Shown: one piece after another, positions 50,301 through 57,471 of the stretch | How positions within the stretch are numbered: the stretch's first letter is position 1 | Layout of the letters: every line of letters begins with the position of its first letter | NCBI RefSeq assembly: GCF_032854445.1 | Contig: NW_027018010.1 | Coordinates: 62,001 to 126,000, forward strand | DNA: 64,000 nucleotides | Source: Liolophura sinensis | Lineage: Eukaryota; Mollusca; Polyplacophora; Chitonida; Chitonidae | Direction of reading: 5' to 3' | Position numbers and translations under genes: made by a program | The notes under the pieces: generated by a model | Seen by the model: only the letters and a program-made list of their open reading frames with translations | Told to the model about the DNA's origin: nothing | Database searches by the model: none

Positions 50301-52088
50301 TTTATGTCTGGTGTCTGATAAATACCTCTCCTTGCTGTACGCTTTGACCTTCTGTTTATGCCTGGTGTCCGACAAATATTTGGCCTTGCTGTATGCCTTA
50401 ATCCTATTTTGGTACAATTCATCATTGCTGTATCTCTGCTTGCCCTGTCGGATTGACGATTCCCTGTGGTCTAGTTTGGCATATTTCTCCTTATAAGCTG
50501 CCAAAACACGTCTCCTGTATGACACATTTGCAGCATATGTGTTTTGCTCCTTCTTGGTGTGTTGAAGTTCTGCGGATGGCTTATTTATCACATCATTACA
50601 GTCATGCACTGTTTTAAGCCTTTTCTGCTCGATACGTTCCCGATGTAGGTTCTTCTTCAACTCTTTCCCAAAGCATTTGTTCCCAGTGTCTTTTCGTGAA
50701 CCAACTGCATCATCTTTGATAATGTTGTCATCTTCCTCACATTTGACATGTGTTATGCTTTGTATTCCTTCAGCACTATGGTTACTACACAGTAAACAAT
50801 TTCCAGTACAAAGATCTAATGACTGATTTTTTACACAAATTACCACATCATAGTGACAACCTGAAACATGATGTAAATAAATAGCCCTAGTTGAATTGTT
50901 CATCTGCTCTTGAGCTTGAGACTTGGAAAACAACAGCCATGAATCACTGTGGGTGTAGATGTCAGTCTGAAGCATGTCTGACGCTGCGAGAATTTCTACT
51001 TCAGTGGCCCATGTATGTAAGTACTTCATCCGTGATGACTGTACATATCTTTCTACAGTGACATGTCCATCTCGAAGGTATGGGGAGAAGAGCCTTGAGT
51101 TTTCCAGAAGATGCTTTACTGTTAATAGTCGCAGTCGTCTATGGTTCTCCTCTGTGCCAGATATTGCAAAAGACAATGCTCTAAAAAAACAGTTCCCATC
51201 CATTTTAATCTTCTTTGTCGTGCATGGTTCACCAAGGAAGGAGGATGATCCAAGAGCATCAAGTTCTGGTAATTTCTGCAATTCTAGCTTCCTACACATT
51301 AGACTTTGGTCTTCGTCTGTCAGTGGGTTAAATGTTAAAGATGTCCATGTAGTCTGTACATGCATGACATCACCAGAATCAGCACGATCCCCATGAGTAA
51401 CTACATCAATGCCAGTAATCTCAAACTGTTCATACTCACCAGTGTTGAGTGAAATAGCCAGACGAGTACAGTGTTGAAACACCCCTTCTAGACCTGTGTA
51501 TCTGATGCTTACAGCAGTCCCATCAACAACTTGTACACCTTCTACATTCCTGGAATGAGAATCAACAACATATAAGTACTGGTCGCGTTTAATGATAGCA
51601 AATGTAGAAGAGTGGAAGGTTATAAGGCAAGAAGTAAACACAGATAGTGTTCTCTCAAGAGCATCTCTGAGTGACATGAAAATATCAGATTGCAGATCTG
51701 CATGAACAGTACCAAGTACATAACCTGTCAAAGATTCACCTGCCCTTATACCGAATGTACCATTGTGCATGTCCATCACATCTGGAATGTCTGAAATGAG
51801 CAAAAAGGTCTCACCAGCAGGAAGATTAGGTTTAACATTAGAGTACAATTCATCACCAGAAATCAATACAGCATCAAGATCATTACTAGTCCACATAGAA
51901 ACTGGCTTTACTTTATCATACAGAATAGCTGAGCAACTATTAGCCACACACTGTGCCCCACTGTTTGGCATAAATTGTGGATGTCCTTGATGAAAATGTC
52001 CAGAAACTGTACTTATCTCTGTAAAAACAACAGTCCCAGACTCGTCACTGTCATTATTTTTTGACACGTTTCCATCCCCTTTTGTCTC
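44331..52088 (-). CDS. Helentron (Helitron2-type) RepHel protein, main coding exon
   Basis: Replication initiator and helicase for rolling-circle transposition. One uninterrupted exon of 2,585 codons; with the 14-codon first exon the protein is 2,599 residues. Order, with approximate residues of the long frame: cysteine-protease region like peptidase C76 (40-190: HQGHPQF, GAQCVANS, later VVDSHSRN); OTU protease (about 300-415: DGNCFFRA, later GCHYDVV); thirteen 18-residue Lys-rich repeats (562-797); zinc-type CxxC region like DUF6570 (about 850-1,000); HUH Rep domain (FPVLFPKG near 1,159, PHTHCLFW near 1,377, tyrosine motif YSCIVYIISYISK near 1,565); PIF1-like SF1B helicase (1,890-2,340: GGAGTGKTH, IIDEISMVD, GDFYQLPP, YACTVHKLQG, AYVALSRVRS); and an endonuclease/exonuclease/phosphatase domain (2,373 to the end: TETWL, GDFNEN, LIDHVYV). 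All key catalytic motifs look intact except the last nuclease motif, which reads SYHDAI instead of SDH. The upstream stop at 52,110-52,112 and lack of an early ATG show that the exon begins at the acceptor at 52,089. Confidence 0.93.
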   Translation of the reverse strand, partial: ETKGDGNVSKNNDSDESGTVVFTEISTVSGHFHQGHPQFMPNSGAQCVANSCSAILYDKVKPVSMWTSNDLDAVLISGDELYSNVKPNLPAGETFLLISDIPDVMDMHNGTFGIRAGESLTGYVLGTVHADLQSDIFMSLRDALERTLSVFTSCLITFHSSTFAIIKRDQYLYVVDSHSRNVEGVQVVDGTAVSIRYTGLEGVFQHCTRLAISLNTGEYEQFEITGIDVVTHGDRADSGDVMHVQTTWTSLTFNPLTDEDQSLMCRKLELQKLPELDALGSSSFLGEPCTTKKIKMDGNCFFRALSFAISGTEENHRRLRLLTVKHLLENSRLFSPYLRDGHVTVERYVQSSRMKYLHTWATEVEILAASDMLQTDIYTHSDSWLLFSKSQAQEQMNNSTRAIYLHHVSGCHYDVVICVKNQSLDLCTGNCLLCSNHSAEGIQSITHVKCEEDDNIIKDDAVGSRKDTGNKCFGKELKKNLHRERIEQKRLKTVHDCNDVINKPSAELQHTKKEQNTYAANVSYRRRVLAAYKEKYAKLDHRESSIRQGKQRYSNDELYQNRIKAYSKAKYLSDTRHKQKVKAYSKERYLSDTRHKQKVKAYSKEKYLSDTRHKQKVKAYSKEKYLSDTRHKQKVKAYSKEKYLSDTRHKQKVKAYSKEKYLSDTRHKQKVKAYSKEKYLSDTRHKQKVKAYSKEKYLSDTRHKQKVKAYSKGKYMMDTRHKEKVKTYSKRKYMMDTRHKEKVKTYSKRKYMMDTRHKENVKTYSKRKYMMDTRHKENVKTYSKRKYMDDEFRKNRQSQLKRKYSESEAYRKDVINRQLERRRRRIADLSCIDNVTSVFHHLISDAPHHICAVCHRRFFRGQVVTCKRESYSQIGQVAGKLAAKCISTRYVHTCSSDCNVPCIIYLSPYSKLWICYTCHRKIRSGILPAEASVNSLQVEGVPYELSCLNQLEQHLIAKHIPFAKVAALPRGGQRSVHGPVVCVPSNIDTTISSLPRPESDDQLIRVKLKRKLSYKGHYRYQFVNTARIERALEYLKENNPHYQDVNFNNNWVNNLSSAGNDKESDNDSLPDLCDHEQAGSNEGKKADLGNDAEYLHSSHTGDQGLMIDSCLQPVDIGQEILDQFADNVLCLAPSEGNDPIRLLMNEENEAKAFPVLFPKGSPTYHDEREKKITISRYLNTRLMHADCRFAKSTEYIFYAQYLSEVQQVLSTVSIALRKSHQPDTEQTINKLTDYDSLREILKTDSGFKFLKPIRGTPVYWQSAQKDLFAMLRQLGIPTWFCSFSAADMRWPEFIQALVVEEGRDIDITDMEWSAKCELIRENPVMAARMFEHRFQCFLKEFLLSPANPVGKIIDYFYRVEFQHRGSPHTHCLFWVENAPKLDHNSDEEVTAFIDKYVTCEMPPSDDEVLQEIVSSVQKHSSLHSKSCRKKGTNCRFNFPRPPSKYTFISRPSSSDVHNNDCNEASIEREMNCEEAKRILEALWEALSNQEHAFGNTEDLFTAVGINQDQFQEAYTMLSKRASVVLRRGLDDVWLNQYNPDLLRAWNGNMDIQFVLDAYSCIVYIISYISKSEREMGLLLEQARKETLNGNEDTKQALKKLGAVYLQSREVSAQEAVFRVCNLHLKECSRLVQFIPVGDAIKMSLPLNVIQNKLSGGDLNVDDVWMTSIIDRYKNRPDGDEFEAMCLATFCSEFRVLPKTEKISSKAQKEGLVHKLSGNMGYIRRRTRTKPAVVRYPRFSPENQSEKYFQSILQLFLPYRTDSQLKPDGFNSFEYFFETGAVSLLNNTSVELVKDIVNRNKASFETDADQITRAAEILEMGGHLEDAWAQMYPETEAERISCFEEIEELDKVPCEAKDIPDLVQNQKSDYTIEPQQGVLSGSEAKDLLRSLNERQLEVFYKVRKWCLEKLNDLETEPFYLFITGGAGTGKTHLIRSLHFEANRLLARCLSKPDDTSVLITAPTGVAAFNISASTIHSTFSIPVDVKLPYQPLGEEKLNTLRSKYNSLQILIIDEISMVDHKLLAYIHGRLRQIKQCKDYSPFGKVSVIAVGDFYQLPPVKGKPLYKDDIGFNLWSEFKIVELTEVMRQKDQSFANMLNRLRIRKKTERITASDICMLTKRENGDEEGDIHIFATNQQVAEFNLSKLSQSEEEIFAFDAQDFEKDQRTGKLQKRDNQFISTVYSNLPRKLSLTVGARVLLMKNIDVSDGLVNGVFGTVSHIPCPARGEDVPNVIYVVFDSDRVGIKMRRESQIPDCVPSSSTPIHRVEDRVSARGGIRRQFPLKLSYACTVHKLQGVTLDRAVVSLDRIFAAGQAYVALSRVRSLEGLTIQDFKESVIYCNDSITEALLSMSPFLNFTSEHTNDQGASLVEFKFILHNVQGLRSHIHDIKGDKRFTTSHAICITETWLSSDESREGRYLEGYTFNHKTRSQSYDQSDPLFKELKQQAHGGVGIFHKSDMKCEMLDLAIPNLESIALYFNDPNFAVIVIYRPLSYSLPIFIQNLDKLLKKLANLPYGCAVVGDFNENILKSNVISKLFASYHFQQLVKEPTTENGTLIDHVYVRHVHLKTVKVIPTYFSYHDAIMSTL
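49722..50424 (-). repeat. Thirteen 54-bp repeats inside the Helentron ORF
   Basis: Coding tandem repeat with the 18-residue unit KAYSKEKYLSDTRHKQKV. Six central copies are nearly identical. The four nearest the Rep side read KTYSKRKYMMDTRHKEKV/ENV, and the two on the protease side vary (KERY, KAKY). The period keeps the reading frame. The segment is highly basic and probably a charged linker or nucleic-acid-contacting region between the OTU and zinc regions. Near-identity points to recent expansion and likely length variation between copies. Confidence 0.9.
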
Positions 52089-52526
52089 CTTAAAAAGAAA
52101 GATATACAATCAAAAAATGAACTTCAGCCATCCATGCTATTATTGTCTACATAATTTGCTGTGCGCATGAGCTGCCCCATTATTTGAGGCTTTGGGCACA
52201 CAGTCTGATCTGAGGACTTTACTTGTATTGTTTGTGAGTAACAAAGGCTACCAGTTTATCCAAAACATCAAGTACAGCTAATATAGACAGTCCCAAATAC
52301 AACTGTAAAGCTAAGAAAAAGTGAAGTTTTGCAATATTTAAATACCTTAACACAGAAGAAGGTGTTGTCATTTCACTTTTGTAAAAAAAAAAAAAAAAAA
52401 AATGCAGACAACTTTCAATACACATCACCATTACCAGGCAGCCTTTGTTAAACTAGTAATGCAATACCATATGGCACACACACTTGTGTGGGTCTGGTGC
52501 GAGCTATGCCGTGCGTTGTACTAAAT

Positions 52527-52643
52527 TTATTTATTTATTTATCTGATTGGTGTCTTACAACATACTCAAGAATATTTCACTTATACAACCGTGGTGAGCA
52601 TTATGGTGGGTGGAACCTGCGGGAAACCCACGACCATCCGCAG
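52527..52643 (-). mobile_element. 5'-truncated SINE in the Helentron intron, with TSD
   Basis: Same family as the copy at 37,892. The plus strand shows TTATTTATTTAT, CTGATTGGTGTC, AAGAATATTTCACTTATACA and GAAACCCACGACCATCCGCA. It is truncated before the B-box. It is bounded by an exact 10-bp direct repeat TGTACTAAAT (52,517-52,526 and 52,644-52,653), a clear target-site duplication. Confidence 0.85.
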
Positions 52644-53684
52644 TGTACTAAATCATAGCACGCTGATGTTGCTTATGGTTTCCATGTTAAAAACTATGTT
52701 TATGCATTAGAATTGGGCGTTAACCAATAAACTATCCAGGAAAATACTCAGATGGGTAAAGATTTTATGGAGAAAACGATACAGGTAATGCTGATAATGT
52801 CAAATCGTCAATTCCACGCCATACTTAATCAAGGTAATGGACTGTCATAAATATGTTTCTCGAGTCATAACATCTGTAGAATTCTGGTCACAGACAGAAT
52901 GAGATCAGTCAAATTTCATCCCTTCTGGACTCATATGGACAAATACTGGAGATTAAAGCTATGTTCTGTTTCAGGCAAAAAGTGTGAATGTCAGCATATT
53001 TCTCGATATGCAAACACATCACAGCTCAAAAAATCAAACCAAAACAGGGTGACAGAATGGTTAGTCCCACCCATCCATGTCAGCCACAGATTTCAGCAGG
53101 TGAACTTCAAAGTGCTGACAAGTTCATATGTCAGTCATGTTTCCTGAAGTCCAGGATTTCATGGATGTGTCCATTTTAGAGATAACATGTTATCTTCCAG
53201 AGCTCATTACAAATGATTAATTCGTGTCAAATTATAGCTTTTTACAAACTTTACTGCTTTTTTAAAACGGTAAACAGTACAAAAATGGGGGTGGTATTTT
53301 CTGACAAGCCATAATTTTGCTTATTCAGGAAGAATAGCTGAAGTTTGATTTGATTAGCCATTACCGATTGTTTGTACCAAATCTATGGCATAATCTCTCG
53401 ACAGAGAAAACTATGACAACCAGCAATTAATTTGCAATCTGTGATCATAACCAATCTGTGACCATGACCAATCAAGTACATCTTAAAGAGTAAAGAAAAA
53501 AACAAATCTCTGCAAAGAAACACTGTCCTATAATATCCCACATTAGAAAATATCACCATTTATTACAGGTGTGCTGCATAACTTACTGGGAGAAAACTCT
53601 GTCTAACTATTGTATCGTCACAGGAAAACAGTTCCAGTGTACATGTATAAGGGATATCTTAGTCAAATTAGGTGCATCTGATCA

Positions 53685-53687
53685 CCC

Positions 53688-53718
<31 letters not shown>

Positions 53719-53736
53719 ACACCCACACACCCACCC
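53685..53736. repeat. C20 tract plus (CA)n
   Basis: Twenty consecutive C (53,685-53,704) run into a CA dinucleotide tract and CCCA-type repeats. Low complexity, inside the Helentron intron. Confidence 0.95.
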
Positions 53737-54019
53737 ACGTTGTACTAAGCATAGAAAAGCAGTTAAAAACCATGCAAGCCCTATCCAATGTCATTTGTAA
53801 ACTCCTTCCCCATCATCATGCAGTCATGTACAAGAGTTGAACATTCCTGAACTTTAGCTCCATTTTTCCCTAAAAATGTCCCTTTTATTAGTGTTAAATA
53901 CACCCTTTTTCTGCAGACTGTCAAATATAATCACTAATAAGAATACAGTTCATGTACCAATGCTTGTAAAAACTAAACAGACATGATATTATGCACATAA
54001 TATATTGAGCCCACCTTAC

Positions 54020-54061
54020 CTTATGGAATCTTGTTTTTCTCCAGTACTTTTTCCGTGGCAT
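54020..54061 (-). CDS. First coding exon of the Helentron RepHel gene
   Basis: On the minus strand, ATG at 54,061 opens 14 codons, MPRKKYWRKTRFHK, ending exactly at a strong donor (AAG then GTAAGG). The phase-0 end matches the phase-0 acceptor at 52,089, where the long exon starts ETKGDG. A pyrimidine-rich acceptor, CTTGTTTTCATTTGCAG, lies 6 bp before the ATG (exon start 54,067), so the gene also has at least one upstream non-coding exon. The peptide is strongly basic. Spliced together, the protein begins with a proper Met, which the long ORF lacks. Proof would be a spliced read. Confidence 0.75.
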
Positions 54062-54069
54062 GTTGCACT

Positions 54070-55129
54070 GCAAATGAAAACAAGAGTTCAGGTGAACTCA
54101 ATATACGCCTATAACAAACAAGTGCAACAAGCAACATTAAACTAGTAACAATAATCCATACGCTAACATGCATGTAGAATGCCCACCCTTTATAATACAA
54201 TCATGAGACAAGCCCATATAAACACCAAACTATACCTAATAATCTAAACAGAACAAGCAAAACAATTGTCTTTGTAGCCAGGACACGAGACCATACTTAA
54301 TAGCAAACCATTATAGGGGAAAATGGCTAAACGGTAACCATGGATAAGCACAAACTTGAATCGACGGTCATTACACATCACTGTCCCTCTATCTATGCCT
54401 CCACTAAAAACTGCACTAGCAAAACCAAACAAGCTATCTCCTTGACAGTAAACCCTACCAAGTTGATGGCATTATGTAGGAAAATAGATACCAGATAAAC
54501 ATGGCAACCACAGAAATCGAACGAAGTGATGTTCCTGCAATGAAAAGGCACATCTAATCGATCAGTTCATTCTAATTGGCACTTCTGTTCAAGATATTGC
54601 CCTGAAATGTAACCCATCATCTACCGAAATAGCGTGTGAATGTATGTTGCTCTAAGCTAAGCTTGTCCAAAAAGACGGGGAAAAAACGGGAGGCCTGGGT
54701 TTGAGTTCTCATACACTACCACTGTAGTTTTGATGACCCCCTACCCACTCTATCTATCAATACCCGTATGTCTATTAGAAGACCAGCAAATCGCTTTTGA
54801 TAATAATCCAAGCTACTAAGAACATTCACTGTAACTTACAATCAAGTCTAACAACAGGCCTTTGTCTCAAAATAGTTGTTAGTATGTAACTGCTTGTCTT
54901 TCTCTGAATTTTGAGAAAAAACCGTTCGAAGGTATTAGTAAATGACTGTAACGGCTGTTTTGAGACGAATGCATGTCGTGTAATGTACGCCTGTTGTTGT
55001 TGCACCACACGCACGGCATACCAGTCAGTATCAGCAGTAACGTATCGTTTTAAGTGCATCGGTAATACACATGAATTCTACCCCAACAGCAAAATTCCAA
55101 ATAAGTGAGAACATGTAAGAGTAACTTAC
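54070..55129. other. Putative leader intron and alternative leader exon
   Basis: No coding frame of note. A possible small minus-strand exon runs from an acceptor-like TTTTTTCTCAAAATTCAG (about 54,907) to the donor at 54,839. Otherwise nothing was recognised. Confidence 0.3.
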
Positions 55130-55290
55130 ACTATGCTCTGTCAATCCAATGAAACAGCAAACTCTGTTTTCGTCGAACACTTGCAAAAGAAATACCGATA
55201 CACAAAATCTTTCACCAGCTAGCTGAAGACAAGCAGAAAGAGGGATTGGCCGACGTTCATTGGTCACATATAATGATGTCATGCGCTAAA
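55130..55290 (-). promoter_or_regulatory. Candidate promoter and 5' leader exon of the Helentron gene
   Basis: On the minus strand there are a CRE-like TGACATCA (about 55,276-55,283), an AT-rich TATATG, and two CCAAT boxes (ATTGG on the plus strand at 55,245-55,249 and 55,259-55,263). About 115 bp further on is a strong splice donor, CATAGT then GTAAGT, at 55,129. A second identical donor context (TGTAAGTTAC) lies at 54,839. Either could supply the non-coding exon that joins the acceptor at 54,068. The element arrangement is unusual for a TATA promoter, and the assignment is inference. Confidence 0.35.
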
Positions 55291-55890
55291 AATAGACTGA
55301 CACTTCGCAGTTGCCATGTAGGCCGGAAAAGCAAATGCAAACCAAACCTCCCCACCCCCCACCTCTTCCTCCGCAGTTGCCGCCAAACAACCACACAGAG
55401 TTGAAAGCGCACAAGTAGGGAATGCATTATATGAGCTACACAATCACAATGAGGTTAAGTGACAATTTCAAATGAATGACCAAGTTCCAAAGGCAGTGTT
55501 CAGAGAAATATTACCAGAAATGCATTAATCTCATACAGTGAACAAATGTACCTGATTGCCTTTTAGCGAAGCATGCTTGAAATAGTGCTTGAACGCTGAT
55601 TTTCTTATTTGTTATGTGTATGTAGGCCTATAACTGCCCTGATATTAGCCTAATGACATAAATGTACCAGTGAAAAAATGATAAAATAGACTTAAACGAA
55701 GTCGTGCGTGTTGGTTCTTTTAGGAAAATTAATATGTGTTGCCTATCAAAATATACAATGTAATTAGCGATGCAGGCATTATTTATTATGCAATTAATTA
55801 CATATTTATTTAACATTTTAACATACTTCTAACAAGGAAAGTCATACAACAAACACTGTATGAATAAGAGCGACTTGAATTGGGCAGCCT

Positions 55891-55910
55891 CCCCCCCCCC
55901 CCCCCCCCCC
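55891..55910. repeat. C20 homopolymer
   Basis: Twenty consecutive C on the plus strand, similar to the tract at 53,685. Confidence 0.95.
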
Positions 55911-55974
55911 TTCATTCGTTTGACGTTCAGCATGAAGCGGATAGTGCAACGACTGGTTGATCCGCATCAGTATT

Positions 55975-56152
55975 ATGTCTCGGACAAGCGGGGTAAGCGG
56001 GGCGGCTTACTTGCCTTCAGTAAGTCTAGATAAAAGAGCGGTGGAAAATCGTCCTGCTACAAGATGTTCATTAAATACACCCTAAGGATTCCTTCGTCGT
56101 CACATGACTGAAAAACTGTTGAGCACAACGTTAAACCCCAAGCACTCACTCT
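55975..56152 (+). mobile_element. Probable interspersed repeat tail, mollusc-type
   Basis: Contains AGAGCGGTGGAAAAT, GATTCCTTCGTCGTCA, TGACTGAAAAACTGTTGAGC and ACGTTAAACCCCAAGCACTC ending in ACTC repeats. I recall this as the 3' part of a repeat common in molluscs. No target-site duplication or internal promoter was identified, so class and ends are uncertain. Confidence 0.45.
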
Positions 56153-56156
56153 TCAT

Positions 56157-56196
56157 TCAATGTAGCGGAATATGACTCAATGTAGCGGAATATGAC
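56157..56196. repeat. 20-bp direct repeat, two copies
   Basis: TCAATGTAGCGGAATATGAC is repeated twice without a gap, next to the tail of the preceding interspersed repeat. Confidence 0.9.
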
Positions 56197-56199
56197 TCC

Positions 56200-57290
56200 A
56201 TGCATTAATACACACCCCTCCCGCTTTCAACATATATAGGCCTACACACACTTTCAATGTACAGCGCGAATTTTACCAAATAAAAAAGGTCATAAATTAA
56301 AATCTAAAAGCTGATTTAGCAGTGACTACATAATTGCAAATAACGCAATTAACCTTTACGGATATAAATCTCCAACCTGTACACCCAAAGATTCATATAT
56401 ATACATCCACATGCTTCATCAATCAGTTACTTTTCAGTATATGGCAGATTTCCGTAATAACATTACACAACTCTATACGCAGAATTAAAACAATAAATTT
56501 CTCTCAATATTAATTGAAAGATCGAGGTAAACAGACGTGTGAACTTCGTACCCTGCTCGTCACGTTACATAAACACCCACTGAAGTGGACGTACCAGGAA
56601 ATGCCCTCAATTCTCCTGAGAGCACCATACCTATACAATGTCTGGTGTTAGGAGAATGTAAACCTATGCAGTTCTAGTAAGTTTTAAGAGCCAGCTTGTT
56701 TAGTGCCCTAACTAGTGAAAAGTGTAACCTTCATACTGCAACTATTTTCCGTCAATCAGTGGGCCTACTGACGTAAACCAGACCTCTACAAGTAAAGCTA
56801 TATTTGTGATTACAGGTACCGTGTTAGTATATTAGAATGCATGGTATGTTTCCCGCGTTCAGTTACCCCTGTAACTATAATAGCGTGGCTCTGTCGAGAT
56901 TTCCCCAAACTCGAAATAGTCTTACTGGGTCACGGTGCCAAGATGACAACAGAACCGTGCTTTATTATGCATTAGGCTTACTGTCTATCAAGCAAATAAT
57001 GGCTTTAATAAAAAGTATGCATTTCACTAGCTCGGTTTAAACATAAAGCAGGGTGGCCTACACCGTGACACACAATTAAATACCATGTCACTGAAATAAA
57101 TACCAATAGAATCCAGCAGGTTTCGCAAGATACAAATCAATATGCATAGGGTTCAAATCGTCATCATGCATATCAGACGTCTACACATACTTTCTATATG
57201 AATCAACATGTAAAATGGAGGATTTCGTGTTGATTGTTTCTAAACTAAATCACTCGAGTCAGAAAACGAAGAAGAAGCGATCAGCTTTAA
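56200..57290. other. Intergenic stretch, nothing assigned
   Basis: AT-rich spacer between the Helentron leader region and the 3' end of the RPA-like gene. No domain, exon chain or RNA gene was recognised on either strand. Confidence 0.5.
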
Positions 57291-57295
57291 AAAAA

Positions 57296-57301
57296 TTTAT
57301 T
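57296..57301 (-). terminator. Polyadenylation signal of the RPA-like gene
   Basis: AATAAA on the minus strand, about 170 bp after the stop at 57,472, followed by a T-rich run. It is the first canonical signal downstream of the stop that I found. Confidence 0.7.
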
Positions 57302-57471
57302 AAAGACATACATCGTGTTTTGTATAACTAAACATGGAACACCAAAATGACATAAAAATAAGTACAAATAGAGATAAAGCAGATACATAAGTAGATGTTT
57401 TTTTGTCACTAATCTTTTAAATATATACATATATACAGTTTTCAGCAAATGTCCCAGCTTGTATCCCCGAC

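Larger units (their letters stand above)
52089..54019 (-). other. Intron of the Helentron gene
   Basis: The donor (minus strand) is CATAAG then GTAAGG at 54,019. The acceptor is TTTCTTTTTAAG ending at 52,089. Both sides are phase 0, joining FHK to ETKGDGNV. The intron is 1,931 bp and holds an A20 tract (52,383-52,402), a SINE (52,527-52,643) and a C20/(CA)n tract (53,685-53,736). No other coding feature was seen in it. Confidence 0.75.

Noticed and set aside
49698-50496. Plus-strand ORFs of 98-252 codons with Cys- and Leu-rich repeats
   Set aside because: They are antisense shadows of the 54-bp coding repeat of the RepHel exon.
52089-52109. Start of the RepHel protein at 52,109
   Set aside because: That codon is TTG and the stretch lies in the pyrimidine tract of the intron acceptor. 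The in-phase ATG exon at 54,061 is the better start.
55031-55282. 83-codon minus-strand ORF near the candidate promoter
   Set aside because: No domain is seen, and a strong splice donor cuts through it. It is better explained as leader exon sequence.
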